Shown piece after piece: positions 1 to 7,713 of a stretch of 64,000 nt of DNA (position 1 is its first letter; the number at the start of each line of letters is the position of its first letter). Source of the DNA: Kibdelosporangium sp040675465 (GTDB lineage Bacteria > Actinomycetota > Actinomycetes > Mycobacteriales > Pseudonocardiaceae); NCBI RefSeq assembly GCF_040675465.1, contig NZ_JBFAPA010000009.1:1-64000 (forward strand), in the 5' to 3' direction. Made by a program: the position numbers and the translations under genes. Under the pieces are notes generated by a model. The model did no database searches and was not told the DNA's origin. It worked only from the letters and a program-made list of their open reading frames with translations.

Positions 1-74
1 CAAACCAACCACCCACCCAAGCCATACGGACCGGCACCCCGCTGGAAACCCGGCCCCCACTTGACAGATGTGAT

Positions 75-102
75 TCCCTCCGGGCAGGCCATACCGGAGG
101 GA
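75..102. terminator. Hairpin, probable transcription terminator
   Basis: CCCTCCGG at 76-83 pairs perfectly with CCGGAGGG at 94-101, with a T-A closing pair and a 10-base loop. It lies beyond the 3' end of the minus-strand oxidase gene, so it could end that transcript or one entering from the left. The rest of 1-234 shows no coding potential that I can support. Confidence 0.5.
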
Positions 103-234
103 CAGGGCACGGCCCCGAACCCCCCTCTGGGCGGCGCTGCCGCGCGGCGAGCGCTCTTTCCACCCAGCCGAAGCTCAAGGTGGTGAGCCCGTCCGGCGAG
201 GACACCCCCAAAGGCAACGCATCGCCAAAACCAC

Positions 235-1791
235 CTAAGGCTCAACAGACTGCCGATGCCAAAACACGTTGAGCGGATCGTAAGCAGCCTTGACCCGCCG
301 CAACCGCGGATAGTTCCCCTTGTAGTACAACGAAGACCAAGCCACCCCAGACCGGTTCAAAGAACCATCCCCGAGATCAACATCCGGGTAGTTCACGTAA
401 CACCCATCAGTCACGGCATTCGGCACCGGCACCCCACCGGTGTCCGCATACACCGCCCCATAGAACCCCCGAATCCACCCAAGATGCAAAGCCTCCTCGG
501 CCGGATCCGTCCAATACACCTGATACTGCAACTTCAACACCGAATCCCGCTGCGGCACAGCAGTATCCCCAGGAGCCACAGCATTGATCCGACATCCATA
601 CGAGTCGATCTGCACCAGGGCCCTCGGGTTGTTGTAGTCCGGCGTGGCCAGCCACTCGTAGGTAGCCGCGATCTGCGCGGGTGTATACCCCCGCCGTAGG
701 TAGGCCGACTTGTAGTCCCCGCAGAACGTCCAACTGCTGCTGCCACTCATCGCGTAAGTGCCATCCAGCCAGGGAAGGCGTTGCGGCTCCAGAAACTCAG
801 GCATGGATGGGTGATCACCCGACCGGGCGATCATCTTGACCCGCGGAGCAGCAACACCGTCGAACACCGCGGTCAGGTAGTCGTCAAGCAAGCCCCGAGC
901 GCCAGAGACAGCACCATCAGCCTGCGTGACCAGAACGATCTGCCCAGCGACGTTTCCGTCGCCGTCCCAGGTCTTCTTGTTCGCCTTCAGCAGGCCGAAG
1001 ATCCCCGCGTAGGCAGAGTCCGGCGCGGAGTTGCGCTCATGCCACTTCCCGAAGTTGTCCACCAGCCTGGTGAAGTCGGTCTCCGTCACGTCCGCCCAGT
1101 TCAGCGCCACCGCACTCAGGAAGATCTCCGCGGGCGGCCGAGGCAGGTACCCGGCCGGATCCATCCCCGGAGCACCGAAGAGAAACCGAGTCACCACACC
1201 GAAGTTGCCGCCCCCGCCGCCGGTGTGCGCCCACCACAGCTCCCGGTGGGGGTCATCGGCTTCACAAGTGGCGACGATGGCCTTGGCGCGCCCATCGGAG
1301 TCAACAGTCACGACCTCGACGCCGTACAGATAGTCAACTGTCAAGCCGAACTGGCGCGACGCAAGGCCATACCCGCCTCCGGTGATGTGCCCACCCGCAC
1401 CTACAGAGGCGCAGGAACCACCGGGGATGGTCACGCCCCAAACCCGGTGAAGGGTCTCGTAGATCTGGATCAGGGTCGCACCCGCGCCCACTGAGATGGC
1501 GTTGTGAATGGGGTCGTAGGCGATCTGGTTCAGCCCCGACACGTCGATGAGTGTGTGGGTGCCGTTGTAGGCGAAGTCCTCGTAGCAGTGCCCGCCGCTG
1601 CGGATCCCGATGCGTTTGCCCGCGGTGACCGCCTCCTGCACGGCCGCGACGACCTGGTCGGTGCTGTTCACCAGGCGGACGGTTTCGGGGGTGCCGGCCC
1701 ATCGCTGGTTGCTGCCCCGAACCTTGCTGGCGTACTGGGGGTCACCCGGGTGGACCGTCGTGGCCGCTTGGATGTCATCGGCCTCACTCAT
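235..1791 (-). CDS. FAD-linked oxidase, BBE (berberine bridge enzyme) family
   Basis: 518 aa, the usual length for the VAO/PCMH superfamily. The N-terminal FAD-binding domain contains RSGGHCYEDF, whose His is the usual 8-alpha attachment site. It is followed by GGSCASVGAGGHITGGGYG, whose Cys fits the second (6-S-cysteinyl) bond, so bicovalent FAD is likely. The C-terminus carries the BBE signature with YYKGNYPRLRRVKAAYDPLNVF. No signal peptide is visible. Family members oxidise sugars, including chito-oligosaccharides at C1, as well as alkaloids or antibiotic intermediates; the substrate cannot be read from sequence. The gene is divergent from an IclR regulator and is probably controlled by it. 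The ATG at 1791 is the only good start before the FAD domain. Confidence 0.88.
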   Translation of the reverse strand: MSEADDIQAATTVHPGDPQYASKVRGSNQRWAGTPETVRLVNSTDQVVAAVQEAVTAGKRIGIRSGGHCYEDFAYNGTHTLIDVSGLNQIAYDPIHNAISVGAGATLIQIYETLHRVWGVTIPGGSCASVGAGGHITGGGYGLASRQFGLTVDYLYGVEVVTVDSDGRAKAIVATCEADDPHRELWWAHTGGGGGNFGVVTRFLFGAPGMDPAGYLPRPPAEIFLSAVALNWADVTETDFTRLVDNFGKWHERNSAPDSAYAGIFGLLKANKKTWDGDGNVAGQIVLVTQADGAVSGARGLLDDYLTAVFDGVAAPRVKMIARSGDHPSMPEFLEPQRLPWLDGTYAMSGSSSWTFCGDYKSAYLRRGYTPAQIAATYEWLATPDYNNPRALVQIDSYGCRINAVAPGDTAVPQRDSVLKLQYQVYWTDPAEEALHLGWIRGFYGAVYADTGGVPVPNAVTDGCYVNYPDVDLGDGSLNRSGVAWSSLYYKGNYPRLRRVKAAYDPLNVFWHRQSVEP

Positions 1792-1925
1792 TCACGTGTC
1801 TCCCCGCTCTCCGGTCAAATCCCCAGCACCGCGGCCGGCCACGATCATGATGAACCCTCAACGACCTGATCGCTTCGGTGTTGTGCAGTGCAAAATGTGT
1901 TTTTGTAGCCGTAACAGGTCCAGAC

Positions 1926-1947
1926 CACGTGTCATGCTTCACACGTG
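1926..1947. promoter_or_regulatory. Palindrome overlapping the IclR start, candidate autoregulatory operator
   Basis: CACGTGT (1926-1932), eight bases, then ACACGTG (1941-1947): a perfect 7-bp inverted repeat in the 153-bp divergent region between the flavin oxidase and the IclR gene. It covers the regulator's GTG start at 1945. Binding here could repress the regulator and, at a distance, the oxidase promoter. Operator function is inferred from position only. Confidence 0.4.
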
Positions 1948-2754
1948 TCCAGTCAGCCCAGTTCGCGTAACCAGTCATCATCGTTACGTCGTGCGCTCTC
2001 CGTTCTGCACTACGTGTCGGAACGGGCGGGCGAGACCCGAGGCGTGCCGCTGTCGCGGATCGCCGAGGATCTGAAGATCAGCAAGAGCAGCGTGCTGCGC
2101 CTGACAACTCCCCTGCTCGACACAAACTTGCTGATCCGGGACCGGCAGACCGGCTGGTTCCGCCTCGGTCACGGCGCGCTGCGCCTCGGCCAGGCCTACC
2201 TCGCGTCCCTCGACCTGCGCACCGTTGCCGCGGAACCGTTGCGCCGCATGCAACGCGCCCTCGGGGAGACGTGTCACCTCGTCGTCTACGAGCCGCCGGA
2301 CGTCGTCTACATCGACAAGGTCGAGAACGACCACACCGTGCGGATGGCGTCCCGGATCGGCAACCGGGTGCCCGCATACCGGACGGCGGTCGGCAAGGCG
2401 ATCCTCGCGTGGCTGCCCGAAGAGGCGGTGCAGGCCGCGATCGACCGCGGCCTGAGACCGGTCACCGACCGGACCCTGTCCGACCCGGACAGCCTGCGCG
2501 CCGACCTGCTGCGGGTGCGAAGACGTGGCTACGCCATCGACGACCGCGAGAACGAGGAGGAGGTGCGCTGCATCGCGGCGCCCATCTTCGACCACAGCGA
2601 CGAGGTGATCGGCGCGCTTTCGGTGTCCTGCCTGGCATCCCGGATGAAACCGGCGCGGGTGCGTGAGGTCGGGCCGGTCGTGCTGCGCTACGGCATGGAG
2701 ATCTCCCGGGTGTTCGGCTCGTCCAAGCTGCCCGCCGAGTTCTCCCGCGAGTAG
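1945..2754 (+). CDS. IclR family transcriptional regulator
   Basis: 269 aa. The N-terminal winged helix-turn-helix spans about residues 14-70 (ALSVLHYVSERAG, then a recognition helix around ISKSSVLRLTTPLL). The C-terminal effector-binding domain includes MASRIGNRVPAYRTAVGKAILAW and RRGYAIDDRENEEEVRCIAAPIFD, both typical of IclR proteins. It starts with GTG at 1945; no downstream start leaves an intact HTH. It is divergent from the BBE oxidase at 1791, which is the most likely target. The gene ends 43 bp before the DauR-type regulator and may be transcribed independently of it. The ligand is unknown. Confidence 0.92.
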   Translation: MSSQPSSRNQSSSLRRALSVLHYVSERAGETRGVPLSRIAEDLKISKSSVLRLTTPLLDTNLLIRDRQTGWFRLGHGALRLGQAYLASLDLRTVAAEPLRRMQRALGETCHLVVYEPPDVVYIDKVENDHTVRMASRIGNRVPAYRTAVGKAILAWLPEEAVQAAIDRGLRPVTDRTLSDPDSLRADLLRVRRRGYAIDDRENEEEVRCIAAPIFDHSDEVIGALSVSCLASRMKPARVREVGPVVLRYGMEISRVFGSSKLPAEFSRE

Positions 2755-2760
2755 CGGTTC

Positions 2761-2793
2761 TGGACGTTTTATCCACGTTGGATGTATCGTCCA
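2761..2793. promoter_or_regulatory. Double-dyad operator upstream of the YheO/DauR-type gene
   Basis: A nested, symmetric inverted repeat: TGGACG - 4 nt - ATCCA - 3 nt - TGGAT - 4 nt - CGTCCA. All 11 paired positions match. It ends only 4 bases before the ATG at 2798, so it must overlap the core promoter or the very short leader. This strongly suggests autoregulation by the product of 2798-3394 or control by another dimeric repressor. Confidence 0.6.
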
Positions 2794-2797
2794 GACC

Positions 2798-3394
2798 ATG
2801 GACCAGCTGGCACCGGTGTGCGAGGCGATCGCCCGCCTGCTCTCCCCGCACGCGGAGGTCGTGCTGCACGATCCCCGCACCGACCGGGTGGCGGGGATCT
2901 GGAACGCGCTCTCCGGCCGGTCACCTGGGGATGCGTCACTCCTCGGTGAGCTCGGCGAGCTCACCGAGGACGTCTATGGCCCATATCCGAAGTCGCTCGC
3001 CGACGGCAGGCGGCTGTCCAGCGTCAGTGCCGTCGTGCGCGACGACTCCGGGCAGCCGCAGTACGTGTTGTGCGTGAACGTCGACCGGACCGCGTTCGAC
3101 GACGCGGCCCGGTTGCTCGCGAGCTTCGCCGCGCCGGTCAGCGGCCAGCCCCAGGCACTGTACGAACGGGACTGGACGGAGACGCTCAACTCCGTTGTGG
3201 GCGACTACGTCCGGTCCTGTGGCACGCCGTTGGACCGGTTGTCCAAACAGGACCGGTTGACCCTGTTGAAGCAGCTCGACACGGCCGGGATCTTCGCCCA
3301 GCGCCGGTCGGTTCCCGCGGTGGCCCAGGCGATGCGGATCTCCCGCTCGGCGGTTTACCAGCTGCTCGCGGAGGTGCGCGCCGATGCTTCCTGA
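2798..3394 (+). CDS. YheO/DauR-type PAS-HTH transcriptional regulator
   Basis: 198 aa. The N-terminal YheO-like PAS domain (about residues 5-115) begins LAPVCEAIARLLSPHAEVVLHD and contains DDSGQPQYVLCVNVDRT. The C-terminal HTH (about 145-195) includes GIFAQRRSVPAVAQAMRISRSAVYQLL. DauR, a family member in Pseudomonas, represses D-arginine catabolism genes. The start is the ATG directly after the double-dyad operator; an open frame continues upstream, but the family N-terminus begins here. The stop overlaps the next gene by 11 bases, giving translational coupling to an aminotransferase, the probable effector enzyme of this two-gene unit. Confidence 0.85.
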   Translation: MDQLAPVCEAIARLLSPHAEVVLHDPRTDRVAGIWNALSGRSPGDASLLGELGELTEDVYGPYPKSLADGRRLSSVSAVVRDDSGQPQYVLCVNVDRTAFDDAARLLASFAAPVSGQPQALYERDWTETLNSVVGDYVRSCGTPLDRLSKQDRLTLLKQLDTAGIFAQRRSVPAVAQAMRISRSAVYQLLAEVRADAS

Positions 3395-4496
3395 TTTCCG
3401 GCTGGAGACCTACTTCTCGCGCTGGGAGTTCGCCGCCCGCTACCACCTGACCGCCTCCGACGCCGAGTCCATGTCACTGCCCGAGCTGCTCGCTCTGGCC
3501 GACGACGACGCCCGTCAGCGTTGGGACACGTTGCATCTGGGGTACACCGAGACCTACGGCCTGCCAGCCCTGCGCGAGGAGATCGCGCTCACGTACACGA
3601 ACGTCGCCCCCGAGGACGTGCTGTGCTTCGCGGGCGCCGAAGAGGGCATCTACCTCGCCATGCGGACTCTGTTGTCCGCCGAGGACCACGTCGTCGTGGT
3701 GACACCGAACTACCAGGCCGCCGAGACCATCCCCCTGTCCATCTGCGACGTCACCGGCGTTCCTTTGCGTGCCGAGGACAATTGGGCGCTGGACGTCGAC
3801 GCCCTGGAGGCTGCCCTCCGGCCGGATACGCGCATTGTCTCGGTCAACTTCCCCAACAACCCGACCGGTGCCCTGCCCACTCTCGAGGCGTGGCAACGAC
3901 TAGCGGCGCTCTGTGACTCCAGGGGAATCATCCTCTTCAGCGACGAGGTCTACCGCGGTCTGGAGGACGACCCACTGCCACAGGCCGCCGACCTGTCCAC
4001 GCGGGCGATGTCGTTGAACGTGATGTCCAAGGCGTACGGGCTGCCCGGCCTGCGGATCGGCTGGATCGCCTGCCGGGACCGGAAAGTGCTCGACCGGCTG
4101 GAGCGGGCCAAGCACTACACGTCGATCTGCAACTCCGCGCCCAGCGAAGTGCTTGCCCTCATCGGACTCCGCGCGCGGGACGAGCTGCTCAGCCGCAACC
4201 GCGAGATCATCGCGGGCAACATCCCGTTGTTCGACGAGTTCTTCGCGTCGTTCCCGGAGCTGTTCGAGTGGCAGCCGCCGCAGGGCGGGTGCGTGTGCTT
4301 CCCGCGATACCTGGGCCCGGAGGGCGTCGAGCGGATGTGCGCCGATCTTGTTGAGCAGCAAGGGGTCCTGCTGCTGCCAGCGAGTATCTACCAGTCCGCC
4401 CTGACGCCCACGCCGGCCGATCGGTTCCGGGTCGGCGTGGGGCGCCGGTCGCCCGAGGCGGCGCTGGCGGCGTGGGCTAGCCGGCTGCGTCGGTGA
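3384..4496 (+). CDS. Class I/II PLP-dependent aminotransferase
   Basis: 370 aa, fold-type I. Visible landmarks are NFPNNPTGALPT (Asn and Pro near the cofactor), SDEVYRGLE (Asp for the pyridine nitrogen), and MSKAYGLPGLRIGW, with the Schiff-base lysine in SKAYG. The sequence style (LETYFSRWEFAARYHLTASD at the start) resembles the branch that includes capreomycidine synthase and unassigned amino-acid transaminases. It overlaps the regulator gene by 11 bp and is surely co-transcribed with it. The 3' end overlaps the convergent phosphotransferase gene by 20 bp with no terminator between. Substrate unknown; basic or D-amino acids are possible given the DauR-like partner. Confidence 0.88.
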   Translation: MLPDFRLETYFSRWEFAARYHLTASDAESMSLPELLALADDDARQRWDTLHLGYTETYGLPALREEIALTYTNVAPEDVLCFAGAEEGIYLAMRTLLSAEDHVVVVTPNYQAAETIPLSICDVTGVPLRAEDNWALDVDALEAALRPDTRIVSVNFPNNPTGALPTLEAWQRLAALCDSRGIILFSDEVYRGLEDDPLPQAADLSTRAMSLNVMSKAYGLPGLRIGWIACRDRKVLDRLERAKHYTSICNSAPSEVLALIGLRARDELLSRNREIIAGNIPLFDEFFASFPELFEWQPPQGGCVCFPRYLGPEGVERMCADLVEQQGVLLLPASIYQSALTPTPADRFRVGVGRRSPEAALAAWASRLRR

Positions 4497-5352
4497 GTAC
4501 CTCACGGATCACGTGCCGCGCGTTCTCCGCGAGCTGCGGGTTGGTGTGCTGGTAGTACGGCAGCTGGATGAGCGCGATCGACAGGGCCCAGGCGCGCCCG
4601 CGCAGCCACGTCACGTCATCCACGTCCAGGGCCTCGCGGAACAGGTCCCTGGCCTCGGCGCGCAACAGGTTCCAGGCGACGATCAGGTCGACCGTGGGGT
4701 CGCCGACCCCGGCTCCGGCCAGGTCGATCACTGCGCTCAACCGTCCATTTCGGACCAGAACGTTGCCGGGGCTCAGGTCGCCGTGCGACCACAGCTCAGG
4801 TCCCCGCCACTCGGGCAGCGCGACCGCCTCGGCCCAGATCTCGGCCACCGCGGCGGTGTCGATCATGCCGGTCAGCTCGTCGATGGCCTTGCGGGTCGTG
4901 TCGTCGCGGGTCCGCAAAGGCCGGCCGCGGTCCTGGCGGGGGCCGTTCGCCGGGTCGATCCGGCGCAGCGCCAGGATGAAGTCCGCCAGGTCCCGCGCCA
5001 GCGGATCGGTCGCGTAGCAGGGGTTCTCCCCCGGCATCCAGCGCACCACCGACCAGGGCCAGGGGTAGCCCGCCCCCGGTTCGCCGCGGCCGAGCGGCAC
5101 CGGGATCGGCACCGGCAGCTCGTCCGCCAGCCTCGGCAGCCAGGCGTGCTCCCGGTCGACGTTCGGCACCGCCCACGGGATCCGCGGCAGCCGCACCGCC
5201 ATGTCCTCACCGAGGCGGTACATCGCGTTGTCCGTGCCCGAGGAGATGACGTCCGCCACCGGCAGGTCCGCCCATTGGGGGAACTGCTCGGTGATCAGCC
5301 GGCGCACCAGCGGCACGTCGATCTCCGCTTCGTCCGTGTGCATCCTCGCCAT
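4477..5352 (-). CDS. Aminoglycoside phosphotransferase (APH) family kinase
   Basis: 291 aa with the APH/choline kinase fold. The Brenner-type catalytic motif is LWSHGDLSPGNVLV (about residues 187-200). The metal-binding segment is VIDLAGAGVGDP, with Leu where Phe is common in the IDF-D form. The N-lobe has SSGTDNAMYRLGEDMAVRLPR. Such proteins phosphorylate small hydroxylated molecules or macrolides; resistance cannot be claimed from the fold alone. The ATG at 5352 has a weak ribosome site, and an in-frame ATG at 5343 is the alternative. It is convergent with the aminotransferase. Confidence 0.85.
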   Translation of the reverse strand: MARMHTDEAEIDVPLVRRLITEQFPQWADLPVADVISSGTDNAMYRLGEDMAVRLPRIPWAVPNVDREHAWLPRLADELPVPIPVPLGRGEPGAGYPWPWSVVRWMPGENPCYATDPLARDLADFILALRRIDPANGPRQDRGRPLRTRDDTTRKAIDELTGMIDTAAVAEIWAEAVALPEWRGPELWSHGDLSPGNVLVRNGRLSAVIDLAGAGVGDPTVDLIVAWNLLRAEARDLFREALDVDDVTWLRGRAWALSIALIQLPYYQHTNPQLAENARHVIREVLTDAAG

Positions 5353-5411
5353 GGTGGATCATGCAACCGGCCGGGGGTGCGTCGCGTCAAACCCAATGAA
5401 AGGGGGAACAC

Positions 5412-5801
5412 ATGGACTTCGGATGCGGGTCTTGTTACGGCGAGGACCCGGGGGCCGTGCTGGAGTACAGCCGCGGTGGCCTGGTCATCACCCAACGGCT
5501 GATCTCGGACTCACACTTCGGCGTCTCGGTGCGCCGGTGCACCAACTGCGGGCAGCAGTTCATCGCCATCTTCACCGAGTTCGTCGACTGGTCCGGCGGC
5601 GACGACGCCCAGTACTTCGACATCGTCCCGGTCACCCCGGAGGAGGCCGACGAGGCCATCGCCGCAGGTGAGAACGTCAGCACGAGCTTCCTGAGCAACC
5701 TCGGCACCGGCCGCAGACACCTCGCCTCGGACTACCCCACTGGCGGCCCGCACCGGCTCAACTGGCTCACCGGTCCGTTGACCGTCGAGCAGGGCTACTG
5801 A
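5412..5801 (+). CDS. Small protein with two CxxC knuckles, function unknown
   Basis: 129 aa. CGSC near residue 5 and CTNC near residue 43 could together form a zinc ribbon. The remainder is acidic (DWSGGDDAQYFDIVPVTPEE). No family recognised. There is a clear ribosome site, AAAGGGGG, ahead of the ATG. It is transcribed divergently from the APH-family gene through a 59-bp gap, so the two promoters must overlap. No signal peptide or membrane segment. Confidence 0.7.
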   Translation: MDFGCGSCYGEDPGAVLEYSRGGLVITQRLISDSHFGVSVRRCTNCGQQFIAIFTEFVDWSGGDDAQYFDIVPVTPEEADEAIAAGENVSTSFLSNLGTGRRHLASDYPTGGPHRLNWLTGPLTVEQGY

Positions 5802-5911
5802 GCCCCCGGGTGAGGTTGCCAATAGCGGAGGGAATGACCAACTCGGTCCGGAGGCGGGCGGGGCGGTGCTAGCTTCTCGACGGTTGTCGGTGGCCTGAGC
5901 GAGGTGTCCCG

Positions 5912-6868
5912 GTGATAGCGACTGCGCAGACGGAGAAGTTCGCCGCTTACCTGCGGATGTTGAAGGACCGCAGCGGGCGTGGGTTCGAGCGGCTCGGCAA
6001 ACAGGCTGGGATCAGCGGATCCAGTCTGCACCGGTACTGCTCGGGCCTCAGCGTTCCGACGGACTACCGGGTGGTGCACACCTTCGGGAAGGTGTGCGGG
6101 GCCAGCGCGGAGGAGCTGCGCGAGCTGCACCAGCTGTGGGCGCTGGCCGACGCGGAACGAGACGTTCCGGAGGCAGCCGTGGAGCAGCCGCCGCCTCCGG
6201 AGGAAGAGAAACAACCGAAAGTCAGCCGCCAGTACATCGTCCTGGGCCTGGTCGCGATCCTGTTGGTCGGCGGCGTGGCGTGGGTGACCTTCCGGCCGTC
6301 GGCCGAGCAGCCCGCCGACGGCAGGCTGCTGTTCTCCCCCGCGTGCAGCCAGGTGAGCATGGGGCAGCACGACGAGTGCGTGACCGAGGTGCAGAACCTG
6401 CTCAGCCGCGCGCACGCGAAGATCACCGTGGACGGCGACTTCGGCCCGGAGACCCTCAAGCGGGTCACCGCCTTCCAGGTGCTGGCCGGGATCACGCCCC
6501 GCGGAGTGGTCGACGCACCGACCAAGACCGCGTTGTACGACCAGAAGACCAGCATGGAGGTCCCCGCTCCGGCGGCCATCGAGCAGAAGGTCCGTGCCGT
6601 GTTCACCGAGGACCCGGACAAGGCCGTGGCCATCGCGCGCTGCGCCTCGTTCCTCGACCCGCTGTGGGTGCTGCCGAACACCAACGGCAGCCGCAACTGG
6701 GGCGTCTTCCAGATCTCCGACGCGCGCCTGCAGGAGCTCGGCGGCACGCCAAGGATCGCGTTCGACCCGGACTGGAACATCCAGGCCGCGCACAGGCTCT
6801 GGGCCGTCCGCCGCGACTTCCACGACTGGCCCGCCTGCGAGGCGGCGCTGCAGAAACCGACGCAGTGA
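5912..6868 (+). CDS. Membrane-anchored XRE-HTH protein with peptidoglycan-binding and lysozyme-like outer domain
   Basis: 318 aa with an unusual order. Residues 10-70 form an XRE-type HTH (AYLRMLKDRSGRGFERLGKQ, HRYCSGLSVP). About residues 107-125 form one transmembrane helix (YIVLGLVAILLVGGVAWVTF). About 140-215 form a PG_binding_1 domain (ITVDGDFGPETLKRVTAFQ). The remainder is lysozyme/SLT-like (AVAIARCASFLDPLWVLP, NWGVFQISDA). The Glu expected in the AxxESGxxP-type catalytic motif appears to be replaced (ARCASFLDP), so the outer part may bind rather than cut. GTG start with GAGG upstream. It sits beside two secreted wall hydrolases that share its PG-binding domain. Confidence 0.75.
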   Translation: MIATAQTEKFAAYLRMLKDRSGRGFERLGKQAGISGSSLHRYCSGLSVPTDYRVVHTFGKVCGASAEELRELHQLWALADAERDVPEAAVEQPPPPEEEKQPKVSRQYIVLGLVAILLVGGVAWVTFRPSAEQPADGRLLFSPACSQVSMGQHDECVTEVQNLLSRAHAKITVDGDFGPETLKRVTAFQVLAGITPRGVVDAPTKTALYDQKTSMEVPAPAAIEQKVRAVFTEDPDKAVAIARCASFLDPLWVLPNTNGSRNWGVFQISDARLQELGGTPRIAFDPDWNIQAAHRLWAVRRDFHDWPACEAALQKPTQ

Positions 6869-6898
6869 GGCTGGGGACCCGGCGGAGTCCCCAGCCTC
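6867..6898. terminator. Bidirectional terminator hairpin
   Basis: GAGGCTGGGGAC (6867-6878) pairs perfectly over 12 bp with GTCCCCAGCCTC (6887-6898), loop 8 bases. It lies between the convergent HTH/lysozyme-like gene, whose stop codon it overlaps, and the M15 peptidase gene. Confidence 0.8.
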
Positions 6899-6921
6899 AC
6901 CCCCAGTTCCGGCGCGAGACA

Positions 6922-7665
6922 CTAGATGGTGCCGCTCTCCCACCACCAGTCGCGGCCGAGGTCGGCCCGGCTGTCGACGTGCTGGTGGTCGGCTGTGTAG
7001 CGCTCGAGGCCGGAGAACCCGCAGGTCTCGGCCTTCTGGTAGACGGTCCGGTTCGCCACGCCGGGGACGTTCAGGTCGGCGGCGGTGCCGTAGAGGTGCA
7101 TGCTGTCGCTGGCGCCGCCGATCTCCGCGTTGTGCTGGATGTTGCGGAAACCGGAGTTCACCGTGATGGGCTTGTTGCCCAGCTTCTTGCGCAGGGCTTC
7201 CAGCTTGTACATGCAGCGGCGGGCGTTCTCGCGCGCCGCTGCCGCGCTTACCTTGCCGCCGTTGAAGGTTCCGGTGGTCCGGTCGGTGAACTCGCTCCAG
7301 TTGAAGTGCGCCGTGGAGCCGTCGGACTGCTCCAGCGAGTTCAGCACGGCCTGCGTGGCCGGGCCGACCTGGGCGTCGGCGCCGAGGCCGTAGGCGGCCT
7401 GGAACCGGCGGACCGCGGCGGCGGTGCCCGGGCCGAACTCACCGTCGATGCTCACCCGGCTGTGGCTGGCGCTGTCGGCGGCCCAGCCCGCGACCCGGAT
7501 CTGCAGCTCGGTCACGTCCGCGCCGGTCATGCCCTGGACCAGCTGACGGGACCACGGGTAGGCGTTGGCCACGCCGGCCAGCGCGATCGGCCCGGCCACG
7601 ATGCCGGCCCCGGCGACCAGTGCCCCGCGCAGGACGGCACGGCGGTTCATCGAACAACGACTCAT
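6922..7665 (-). CDS. Secreted D-Ala-D-Ala carboxypeptidase (peptidase M15) with PG-binding domain
   Basis: 247 aa. A Tat-like signal (NRRAVLRGALVAGAG, cut near ANAYP) is followed by a PG_binding_1 domain (VSIDGEFGPGTAAAVRRFQA, about residues 70-105) and an M15A domain. The zinc motif SMHLYGTAADLN (SxHxxGxAxD) and the HQHVD pair give the His/Asp/His ligands, as in the zinc DD-carboxypeptidase of Streptomyces albus G. It should trim stem peptides outside the membrane. The ATG at 7665 or the in-frame ATG at 7650 could start it. The GH25 lysozyme lies 48 bp upstream on the same strand, so the two probably share a transcript. Confidence 0.9.
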   Translation of the reverse strand: MSRCSMNRRAVLRGALVAGAGIVAGPIALAGVANAYPWSRQLVQGMTGADVTELQIRVAGWAADSASHSRVSIDGEFGPGTAAAVRRFQAAYGLGADAQVGPATQAVLNSLEQSDGSTAHFNWSEFTDRTTGTFNGGKVSAAAARENARRCMYKLEALRKKLGNKPITVNSGFRNIQHNAEIGGASDSMHLYGTAADLNVPGVANRTVYQKAETCGFSGLERYTADHQHVDSRADLGRDWWWESGTI

Positions 7666-7713
7666 CGTGAAAAGTCCTTTCGCCTCAGCGATCTGGAGAA
7701 GGAGAAGAGGTGC

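Noticed and set aside
5795..6946. 383-codon minus-strand frame opposite the HTH/lysozyme-like gene, and similar long antisense frames elsewhere
   Set aside because: These are shadows caused by high G+C third positions; their translations are low-complexity Arg/Gly/Pro/Val text with no family features.
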